Of a stretch of 6,950 bases of DNA, positions 1 to 5,271 are shown one piece after another; position 1 is the stretch's first letter; each line of letters begins with the position of its first letter. The stretch is from NCBI GenBank assembly GCA_017391545.1, contig JAFOYD010000073.1, positions 1 through 6,950 on the forward strand, written 5' to 3'. This DNA comes from Lachnospiraceae bacterium. GTDB taxonomy: Bacteria; Bacillota; Clostridia; Lachnospirales; Lachnospiraceae. Below the pieces are notes generated by a model that had not been told where the DNA came from, did no database searches, and worked only from the letters and a program-made list of their open reading frames with translations. The translations under genes were made by a program, and so were the position numbers.

Positions 1-260
1 ATAAATGATTTTAAAATGGCAGGAATGATAATGGGGCACGGCAGTATAGGTGGATGATTTTTTGTCACTATACCCCGCACAAGGCAATCAAATACGATAA
101 AAATGTGAAAACTGGGGTATAGGAGAATGCTTTATTGTCGCCATACCCTGTCGCGAGCATATTCTTACAAGATATTGGATTGAAGTGGGGCATGCATGCA
201 AATTTAGGCGAGATGGAGGCATGGAAGCCGACTCGAGCCGTTTTCGTCCGTTTGCAATAC
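1..260. other. Upstream region without a supported gene
   Basis: I see no convincing gene here. The plus-strand frame beginning at base 1 stays open for 18 codons and stops with TGA at 55-57, followed by a run of six T at 58-63. This could be the last codons of a gene that starts outside the window, but 18 open codons is weak evidence and I do not recognise the residues. Longer open frames lie on both strands between about 68 and 484. They run through the riboswitch and terminator and lack good ribosome binding sites, so I treat them as chance. The region does hold several short inverted and direct repeats, described separately. Confidence 0.5.
68..148. repeat. Nested inverted repeats upstream of the thi promoter
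   Basis: CTATACCCC at 68-76 is a perfect inverted match to GGGGTATAG at 114-122, with a 37-base spacer. The same right arm can instead pair with ATACCC at 143-148 through GGGTAT at 115-120, and the left arm partly matches GTATAG at 44-49. TGTCGC is repeated directly at 136-141 and 150-155. No T-run follows either hairpin, so these are not intrinsic terminators. They could be part of a dispersed intergenic repeat family or a regulatory site; the sequence alone does not decide. Confidence 0.45.
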
Positions 261-289
261 TTGCATTTCTCAGATAAATGCGTTACAAT
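261..289 (+). promoter_or_regulatory. Sigma-A type promoter of the thi operon
   Basis: The -35 box TTGCAT (261-266) and -10 box TACAAT (284-289) are separated by exactly 17 bases, predicting a transcription start near 296, just before the TPP riboswitch. A 6-bp inverted repeat, GCATTT (263-268) and AAATGC (276-281), spans the -35 box and spacer and could be an operator or chance. The promoter is inferred from consensus match and position. Confidence 0.65.
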
Positions 290-303
290 ACATGTAAATA
301 TTG

Positions 304-393
304 ATAGCAGGGGAGCTTGTGTTACAGGCTGAGAGGAAGGTATGACCTTTGACCCATAACCTGATTTGGATAATGCCAACGTAGGGATGACTG
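304..393 (+). promoter_or_regulatory. TPP riboswitch (THI element)
   Basis: The conserved THI-box strings are all present in order: GGGGAGC at 310-316, GGCTGAGAGG at 328-337, ACCTTTGACCC at about 345-355, AACCTGATTTGGATAATGCC at 358-377, and the closing CGTAGGGATGA at 380-390. The P1 helix looks imperfect: TAG (305-307) can pair with CTG (391-393) and CA (308-309) with TG (388-389), leaving A390 bulged. By family knowledge this aptamer binds thiamine pyrophosphate and turns off thiamine synthesis genes. The terminator downstream and the thiS gene next in line agree with transcriptional control of the whole operon. Confidence 0.96.
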
Positions 394-401
394 AAAATAA
401 G

Positions 402-427
402 GTAGTATTGATTTTGGTATATACTGC
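402..427 (+). other. Expression-platform hairpin between aptamer and terminator
   Basis: GTAGTAT (402-408) can pair with ATACTGC (421-427) over 7 bp including one T-G wobble, leaving a 12-base loop. It sits between the TPP aptamer and the terminator and may help space or switch the two. A separate possible antiterminator pairs TAACCT of the aptamer core (357-362) with AGGTTG in the left terminator arm (438-443), which would make aptamer folding and antitermination exclusive. Both pairings are read by eye. Confidence 0.4.
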
Positions 428-435
428 ATAGATTG

Positions 436-468
436 GGAGGTTGCTCTGAGTGGGCAGGCTCCTTTTTT
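436..468 (+). terminator. Riboswitch-controlled intrinsic terminator
   Basis: The stem is GGAG (436-439) with CTCC (459-462), a G-G mismatch, then TTGCTC (441-446) with GGGCAG (452-457), around loop TGAGT. Six T follow at 463-468. Its place between the TPP aptamer and thiS marks it as the switchable terminator: with TPP bound it should form and stop transcription before thiS. Confidence 0.88.
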
Positions 469-573
469 GTGCACACGATTTCATGTAGCGAGTAAGACAT
501 GGATACTAGATTATGTGGTTTAAGGTAATTATTCAGTACCCTCATAGTTACAGTTTAAGAAAGGTGGAAATGC

Positions 574-771
574 ATGGTAACAATCAACGGAAACAGCGTC
601 GATGCTGTGGGAATGACGATCACAGCGTATCTTGAAAAGGCAGAATATGACCCAAGAGTCGTGGTCGTGGAACGAAATGAGGAAATCGTTCCGAAAAATG
701 AATATGACAGTACAAAGCTTTCAGAGGGGGACGTGATCGAGATCGTGACCTTCATGGGCGGTGGAAGATAA
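574..771 (+). CDS. thiS: ThiS, sulfur carrier protein for thiazole synthesis
   Basis: This 65-residue ubiquitin-fold protein carries sulfur as a C-terminal thiocarboxylate and donates it to ThiG. The sequence shows the ThiS pattern: N-terminal MVTINGNSVDA, a central ERNEEIVPKNEY stretch, then GDVIEIVTF and a glycine tail MGGGR. The start at ATG 574 has the ribosome binding site AAGGTGG at 561-567; the ATG at 570 is in another frame. It is the first gene of the operon, right after the TPP-controlled leader, and thiG follows after 23 bases. The odd point is a terminal arginine after the glycines. Activation needs a free C-terminal glycine, so the arginine would have to be removed first, or tolerated in an unknown way. 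I have an unverified recollection that clostridial ThiS proteins often carry one extra residue here. The identity is secure from size, motif and neighbours. Confidence 0.95.
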   Translation: MVTINGNSVDAVGMTITAYLEKAEYDPRVVVVERNEEIVPKNEYDSTKLSEGDVIEIVTFMGGGR

Positions 772-794
772 AGCTGAAAGGAAGTAGCATTAAC

Positions 795-1577
795 ATGGAT
801 AAGACACTGGAGAATGATGTACTTGTAATTGGAGGACATGAATTTCATTCAAGATTTATCTTAGGTTCGGGAAAGTATTCCATGAATCTCATCGAGGCGG
901 CAGTAAAGGATGCAGGGGCTGAAATCATCACGCTTGCAGTCAGACGCGCAAACACTAAGGCAGAGGAAAATATTATTGACTATATTCCAAAGCATGTCAC
1001 ACTACTGCCCAATACATCAGGTGCAAGAGATGCAAAGGAGGCAGTGCGCATTGCAAGGCTTGCCAGAGAGCTTGGATGTGGAGATTTTGTAAAGGTTGAG
1101 ATCATGCGTGACAGCAAATATCTGCTTCCTGACAACAGCGAGACGATCAAAGCGACAGAAATCCTTGCAAAGGAAGGGTTTGTAGTCATGCCCTATATGT
1201 ATCCGGATTTGAATGTGGCAAGAGACCTCGTAAACGCAGGAGCAGCAGCAGTGATGCCGCTGGCGGCACCGATCGGTTCTAATAAGGGACTTGCGACAAA
1301 AGACTTTATACAGATCTTAATTAATGAAATTGAGCTTCCTATTATCGTAGATGCAGGCATCGGACGCCCGTCACAGGCTTGTGAGGCGATGGAAATGGGC
1401 GCTGCGGCAATCATGGCAAACACAGCGCTTGCGACAGCAGGTGACCTTCCGATGATGGCATCTGCTTTCCGGCAGGCAATTGAGGCAGGACGTAAGGCAT
1501 ACCTTTCCGGCCTTGGACGTGTGCTGGAGCGAGGCGCATCCGCATCTGACCCGCTGACAGGATTTTTGAGAGATTAA
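795..1577 (+). CDS. thiG: ThiG, thiazole synthase
   Basis: ThiG condenses 1-deoxy-D-xylulose 5-phosphate, ThiS thiocarboxylate and dehydroglycine into the thiamine thiazole phosphate in the cytoplasm. The 260 residues fit the family's usual length. Visible landmarks are the N-terminal FILGSGKY, VKVEI around Lys100 (the expected Schiff-base lysine), LLPD, VMPLAAPIGSNKG (a phosphate-binding region), IIVDAGIGRPSQA and the C-terminal AGRKAYLSGLG. Together these describe a complete TIM-barrel ThiG with no damage. The start ATG 795 is preceded by GAAAGGAAGT as ribosome binding site. It lies between its sulfur donor thiS and the dehydroglycine-forming thiH, which starts 13 bases after its stop, so the three are almost certainly made together. 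Confidence 0.97.
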   Translation: MDKTLENDVLVIGGHEFHSRFILGSGKYSMNLIEAAVKDAGAEIITLAVRRANTKAEENIIDYIPKHVTLLPNTSGARDAKEAVRIARLARELGCGDFVKVEIMRDSKYLLPDNSETIKATEILAKEGFVVMPYMYPDLNVARDLVNAGAAAVMPLAAPIGSNKGLATKDFIQILINEIELPIIVDAGIGRPSQACEAMEMGAAAIMANTALATAGDLPMMASAFRQAIEAGRKAYLSGLGRVLERGASASDPLTGFLRD

Positions 1578-1590
1578 CACGGAGGCGGAT

Positions 1591-2844
1591 ATGGAAAATC
1601 AGTTTTTTGTGGATTCAGAGTATCTATCAGAAAAAGCGCTTGAGAGAAAGCATCAGCTTGAGTCAGATCCATCATCAAGGACGAATCATATGGAATATAT
1701 GTCCGGGATGGAGCAGATCAAGTCCGATGTGCGTGAACGAGTCATGGCGCAGGTCGAAGCTTATGATTATGATAAATATACAGCAAGGGATGTGAGAGCA
1801 GCACTGGAACATGAGCAGTGCAGCATCGAGGATCTGAAGGCATTGTTGTCACCTGCAGCAGAACCATTCTTAGAGCAGATGGCACAGAAGGCACGTACCG
1901 AGACGAGAAAGCATTTTGGAAATACGGTTTATCTGTTCACACCGCTCTACATAGCCAACTATTGCGAGAACTACTGTGTATACTGTGGCTTTAACTGCTA
2001 CAATCACATCAACAGAATGCGTCTGACACCGGAGCAGATCGAGCATGAGATGCAGATCATTGCCGACTCCGGCATGGAGGAGATTTTGATTCTTACAGGC
2101 GAGAGCCGTGGCATGAGTGATGTGAAGTACATCGGCGAGGCATGTAAGCTTGCCAGAAAATATTTCCGTATGGTGGGATTAGAGATTTACCCTGTCAATA
2201 CCGATGAATACAGATATCTTCATGAATGTGGAGCTGATTATGTGACTGTTTTTCAGGAGACGTATGATCCTGACAAATATGAGACACTTCATCTGGCAGG
2301 ACATAAGCGTGTGTGGCCGTATCGCTTTGAGGCACAGGAAAGGGCGCTCATGGGTGGCATGAGAGGAGTGGCATTTTCAGCGCTTTTAGGCTTATCTGAC
2401 TTTAGAAAGGATGCACTTGCGACAGCGCTCCATGCATACTTTTTACAGCGCAAATATCCACAGGCAGAGATCTCGCTTTCCTGCCCGCGTCTTCGACCGA
2501 TTGTCAATAACGATAAGATCAATCCGCTCGATGTGCATGAAAAGCAGCTTTGCCAGATCATCTGCGCATACCGTATCTTTCTGCCGTTTGCAGGGATTAC
2601 GGTTTCGTCGCGGGAGAGTGCCGAGTTTCGAAACGGTATCGTCAAGATTGCAGCCACAAAGGTATCCGCCGGCGTATCGACAGGAATCGGGGACCATGAG
2701 AGCAAGTACACAGGAAAGGAGAGCGACAGCGCCGAGGGTGATGAGCAGTTTGAAATCAATGATAGCAGGAGTTTCGAGACGATGTATCATGATATCCAGA
2801 GCGAAGGACTGCAGCCGGTGCTGAACGATTATCTGTATGTCTGA
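1591..2844 (+). CDS. thiH: ThiH, 2-iminoacetate (dehydroglycine) synthase, radical SAM
   Basis: ThiH cleaves L-tyrosine with S-adenosylmethionine to give dehydroglycine and p-cresol; dehydroglycine feeds ThiG. The radical-SAM cluster motif CxxxCxxC is at Cys125, Cys129 and Cys132 in YCENYCVYCGFNC. Further family features are LTGESRG, the region VGLEIYPVNTDEY, VFQETYDPDKYETLH and the C-terminal GDEQFEIND. The close relative HydG, from hydrogenase maturation, has a longer C-terminal domain with extra cysteines. This 417-residue protein ends soon after the GDEQFEIND stretch without such cysteines, so thiH is preferred, as the neighbours also suggest. The start has a strong GGAGG site (1581-1585). 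The use of ThiH instead of the oxidase ThiO implies an anaerobic host. The stop overlaps the next gene by 8 bases, suggesting coupled translation. Confidence 0.95.
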   Translation: MENQFFVDSEYLSEKALERKHQLESDPSSRTNHMEYMSGMEQIKSDVRERVMAQVEAYDYDKYTARDVRAALEHEQCSIEDLKALLSPAAEPFLEQMAQKARTETRKHFGNTVYLFTPLYIANYCENYCVYCGFNCYNHINRMRLTPEQIEHEMQIIADSGMEEILILTGESRGMSDVKYIGEACKLARKYFRMVGLEIYPVNTDEYRYLHECGADYVTVFQETYDPDKYETLHLAGHKRVWPYRFEAQERALMGGMRGVAFSALLGLSDFRKDALATALHAYFLQRKYPQAEISLSCPRLRPIVNNDKINPLDVHEKQLCQIICAYRIFLPFAGITVSSRESAEFRNGIVKIAATKVSAGVSTGIGDHESKYTGKESDSAEGDEQFEINDSRSFETMYHDIQSEGLQPVLNDYLYV

Positions 2845-3463
2845 CGTAATCTGTGTGACGAACCGCACCCTGTGCAGAGGAGACTTTCTAGGCCGTATTG
2901 AAGTGATTGCAGGCAGCAAGCCGGCGGCAATCATTCTCCGGGAAAAAGATCTGACAGAGGAGGAATACCGTGCGCTGGCAAGTCAGGTCATGACGATCTG
3001 TGAGCGACTGCAGGTTCCATGTATCCTGCATTACCATAAAAAAGTGGCAGAAAAGCTCAAAGCATCTGCGCTCCATGTACCGCTTCCGGTTCTGCGGGAA
3101 ATGACCAGCCAGGAGCGAAAAGCATTTCAGATGCTTGGGGCATCCTGCCATTCTGTAAGCGAAGCCATGGAGGCAGAGGCGCTTGGCTGTACCTATCTTG
3201 TGGCAGGGCATATTTTTGCCACGGATTGCAAGAAAGGACTGGAGCCGAGAGGACTGTTTTTTTTGCGGGAAGTCTGTAAAAGTGTGCGCATACCCGTGTA
3301 TGCCATTGGTGGGATCAACAGTGAAAATATCAGGCTGGTGAAGGAAGCCGGTGCGAAGGGCGGCTGCATTATGAGCGGGCTGATGATCTGTGATCATCCC
3401 GCAGAATATATAAAGGAAATGGAGTTTTTGGATGAGAACAGCACTGACAATTGCCGGCAGTGA
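2837..3463 (+). CDS. tenI: TenI-type thiazole tautomerase (ThiE/TenI family)
   Basis: This is a 208-residue TIM-barrel protein of the ThiE/TenI family. The stretch GHIFATDCKKGLEPRG closely resembles Bacillus subtilis TenI, and His125 within it corresponds to the TenI catalytic histidine. SCHSVSEA (103-110) and IPVYAIGGI are family landmarks. True ThiE (thiamine phosphate synthase) needs a QLREK segment, an Asn-Asp pair and an HLGQxD motif. Here the first is ILREK, the second is replaced by a HYHKK region and the third by HVPLP. I therefore infer TenI, which converts the thiazole made by ThiG into its aromatic tautomer, rather than ThiE; automatic pipelines may call it thiE. The start overlaps the thiH stop by 8 bases, and its end overlaps thiD by 32. 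A ThiE for the final coupling step must lie elsewhere, if the cell has one. Confidence 0.82.
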   Translation: MSDVICVTNRTLCRGDFLGRIEVIAGSKPAAIILREKDLTEEEYRALASQVMTICERLQVPCILHYHKKVAEKLKASALHVPLPVLREMTSQERKAFQMLGASCHSVSEAMEAEALGCTYLVAGHIFATDCKKGLEPRGLFFLREVCKSVRIPVYAIGGINSENIRLVKEAGAKGGCIMSGLMICDHPAEYIKEMEFLDENSTDNCRQ

Positions 3464-4961
3464 TTCAAGCGGAGGAGCCGGTGTACAGGCAGACATCAAG
3501 ACGATGACCTGCAATGGAGTCTATGCGATGAGTGCGATTACGGCACTGACCGCCCAGAATACGCTGGGTGTCACAGGAATCCTTGAGACACTGCCGGCAT
3601 TTTTAGCCAGTCAGCTTGATGCCGTATTTGCTGATATTTTTCCCGATGCAGTCAAAATCGGCATGGTATCGTCAGAAGCGCTGATTGACGTGATCGCTAC
3701 AAAGCTTACACAGTATCATGCAGTTCATATCGTGATTGATCCGGTGATGATTTCAACAAGCGGTACCAGGCTGTTGGAGGACAGTGCTATGACAGCTCTG
3801 ACAGAGAAGCTGTTTCCACTGGCGGATCTTTTGACACCCAATATCCCGGAGGCAGAGATGTTGGCGGGAATGCCAATCAATACATCACAGGATATGATAA
3901 CCGCAGCAGAGAAAATCAGCAGGAGCTACAATTGTGCTGTGCTTTGCAAGGGAGGGCATAGCAAGGGAGCGGCAGATGACTTACTTTACCAGTATGGCGA
4001 GTATCGATGGTACAAGGCAGCACGTATCGACAATTCCAATACGCATGGGACGGGCTGTACCCTGTCAAGTGCTATCGCTTCCAATCTGGCGAAGGGCTTC
4101 TGCATCGCAGAGGCTGTACAGTATGCAAAGGATTATATCACGGCAGCGCTTCGCGCAGAACTGAACCTCGGGAAAGGAAACGGGCCGCTCCGGCATGATG
4201 TTACGTTCAGCAAAAATCATGCACAGGATGTCAGAATCACGAATAAGCCAGACGAAGCAGCATATTTTGCAGCCAATCACATCCCGTATGTTGTCTGTCT
4301 GGATGAGCACATTAAAGAGCAAACATTCCCAAGTGGTGCATACTGCGTGGAAAAAAGAAGTGATGCAGATGAAGGATATCTTGACCGCATCTACAGGCGT
4401 TTTATGGGAATGCCATGGCAGATCACAGAGACACCAAGACTTCGAATCAGGGAAATTACGGTGGATGACGTGCCAAGACTGTACCAGCTCTATGATGACG
4501 AAAGCGTTACAAGATATATGGAGCCTCTTTTTCCTGATCCTGCGCAGGAGCTGGAATATACAAAGGAGTATATCCGAAATGTATATGGATTTTACGGGTA
4601 TGGTATGTGGATCATCGAGGAAAAGGAAAGTGGCAGAGTCATCGGCAGGGCAGGGCTTGAGAGCAAGGAGGGCTTTGATGGGCTGGAGATTGGCTTTATG
4701 CTCGGCGTGGATTACCAGCATAAAGGATATGCATACGAGGCCTGCAGTGCAATCCTGAAATATGGAATCGAAGAACTTGGAATCGATCGATACTGTGCAT
4801 TTGTGAATAAGGATAATACAGCTTCTGCCAGATTGTGTGAGCGGCTTGGCTTTACTGCAAACGGAATTGAGAGGCGAGATGAGATGAATTTCGACCAAGT
4901 GATGGTTGAAAAGGAGTTTGTGAAGTACATTTACGTGCATAGTGAACAAAAAGTGCAGTAA
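3432..4961 (+). CDS. thiD: ThiD hydroxymethylpyrimidine (phosphate) kinase fused to GNAT acetyltransferase
   Basis: Residues 1-255 are a complete ThiD, which phosphorylates hydroxymethylpyrimidine twice to the diphosphate used in thiamine synthesis. Landmarks are AGSDSSGGAGVQADIKTM near the start, IDPVMISTSGTRLL, LTPNIPEAEML, KGGH, HGTGCTLSSA (catalytic Cys209) and the closing GKGNGPLRH (247-255). Free-standing ThiD ends about here. The frame continues through a linker or small domain (256-335) into a GNAT N-acetyltransferase (about 335-502) starting LRIREITVDDV. It has the acetyl-CoA binding motif QHKGYA (429-434) and NKDNTASARLCERLGF near its end. The GNAT substrate is unknown. The start ATG 3432 lies inside tenI, with AAGGAAATGGAG upstream, and matches the usual ThiD N-terminus. 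There is no stop or internal start signal I trust at the junction, so one 509-residue protein is expected, although an independent GNAT product cannot be excluded. Confidence 0.93.
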   Translation: MRTALTIAGSDSSGGAGVQADIKTMTCNGVYAMSAITALTAQNTLGVTGILETLPAFLASQLDAVFADIFPDAVKIGMVSSEALIDVIATKLTQYHAVHIVIDPVMISTSGTRLLEDSAMTALTEKLFPLADLLTPNIPEAEMLAGMPINTSQDMITAAEKISRSYNCAVLCKGGHSKGAADDLLYQYGEYRWYKAARIDNSNTHGTGCTLSSAIASNLAKGFCIAEAVQYAKDYITAALRAELNLGKGNGPLRHDVTFSKNHAQDVRITNKPDEAAYFAANHIPYVVCLDEHIKEQTFPSGAYCVEKRSDADEGYLDRIYRRFMGMPWQITETPRLRIREITVDDVPRLYQLYDDESVTRYMEPLFPDPAQELEYTKEYIRNVYGFYGYGMWIIEEKESGRVIGRAGLESKEGFDGLEIGFMLGVDYQHKGYAYEACSAILKYGIEELGIDRYCAFVNKDNTASARLCERLGFTANGIERRDEMNFDQVMVEKEFVKYIYVHSEQKVQ

Positions 4962-5081
4962 AACGTCAGAAAAATAGATGCATATATTGCATATAAAAGA
5001 TAATATATTGCACAAGCGAACAATTTGACGGAAAAAATGGACAGGATAATAAAATAATCCTAAAAAAATATTAAAAAACGT
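4962..5081. promoter_or_regulatory. AT-rich spacer with possible operator repeats
   Basis: ATATATTGCA occurs twice in direct orientation at 4982-4991 and 5003-5012, 21 bases apart, so both copies would face the same side of the helix. The first overlaps an inverted repeat ATGCA-TATAT-TGCAT (4978-4992). A palindrome, AGGATaAT-aaa-ATaATCCT (5043-5061), lies 20 bases before the amt -35 box. No intrinsic terminator with a T-run follows thiD in this stretch. These are candidate binding sites for a regulator of the amt promoter; no known consensus (GlnR/TnrA, CodY) was recognised. Confidence 0.35.
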
Positions 5082-5110
5082 TTGACAACGACAAAATGTG
5101 GTGGTAATAT
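5082..5110 (+). promoter_or_regulatory. Sigma-A promoter of the amt gene, extended -10
   Basis: The -35 box is a perfect TTGACA (5082-5087), the spacer is 17 bases, and the -10 box TAATAT (5105-5110) has the extended TGG just before it. The predicted transcription start is near 5116-5118. This is the strongest promoter-like sequence in the window. Confidence 0.8.
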
Positions 5111-5127
5111 ATGTCACATGAAGCGAA

Positions 5128-5163
5128 GGTGCTATGAGAGGGAACTCTCGTAGTACCTTTTTT
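5128..5163 (+). terminator. Strong intrinsic terminator just after the amt promoter
   Basis: GGTGCTATGAGAG (5128-5140) pairs with CTCTCGTAGTACC (5145-5157) over 13 bp, including two G-T wobbles, around a GGAA tetraloop of the GNRA type, and six T follow at 5158-5163. It stops read-through from the thi operon and also lies about 10 bases after the predicted start of the amt transcript. If that promoter drives amt, this is an attenuator: most transcripts would end at about 45 bases unless something prevents the hairpin. Confidence 0.9.
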
Positions 5164-5271
5164 GCGTTTTGAGTAGGAGCAGTCAAAGCTGATCGTATTC
5201 GGCGCATCAGTAGGGCAAAGCCGGCAAACCTGTCCGAATGATATTAAAATCTGAAATGGAGGACAATTATT
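5164..5271 (+). promoter_or_regulatory. Amt leader region with a possible pseudoknot RNA
   Basis: CTGAT (5189-5193) can pair with ATCAG (5206-5210), and ATTCGG (5197-5202), which lies in that hairpin's loop, can pair with CCGAAT (5234-5239). The two helices interleave as an H-type pseudoknot, or alternatively exclude each other. The intervening 5211-5233 stretch holds a small GGC-AAA-GCC hairpin (5214-5222). The ribosome binding site GGAGG (5258-5262) stands 9 bases before ATG. I recognise no known riboswitch class here, and I saw no second promoter. Confidence 0.35.

Noticed and set aside
68..484. A 138-codon minus-strand open frame upstream of thiS
   Set aside because: It reads through the TPP riboswitch and its terminator in antisense and shows no recognised motif or good ribosome binding site.
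1591..2844. HydG, the hydrogenase-maturation relative of ThiH
   Set aside because: HydG is longer and has a C-terminal cysteine-rich cluster motif. This protein ends without it and sits inside a thiamine operon under a TPP riboswitch.
5121..5140. Possible ANTAR target hairpin overlapping the amt terminator
   Set aside because: AGC (5122-5124) with GCT (5131-5133) gives a hexaloop GAAGGT, which has the expected G at position 4 but not A at position 1. The stem is only 3 bp and no second hairpin is seen. Kept only as a hypothesis in the findings.
4065..5207. A 380-codon open frame on the minus strand opposite the ThiD-GNAT gene and the amt promoter region
   Set aside because: It lies antisense to a clearly recognisable enzyme, covers a promoter and a terminator, has no family motifs and an improbable cysteine- and histidine-rich composition. 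It is a shadow frame.
5211..5235. Resemblance of GGGCAAAGCC and GGCAAACC to conserved pieces of the c-di-GMP-I (GEMM) riboswitch
   Set aside because: The two strings are in the reverse order and almost adjacent, and the rest of the GEMM fold is missing. The match is too short to support that class.
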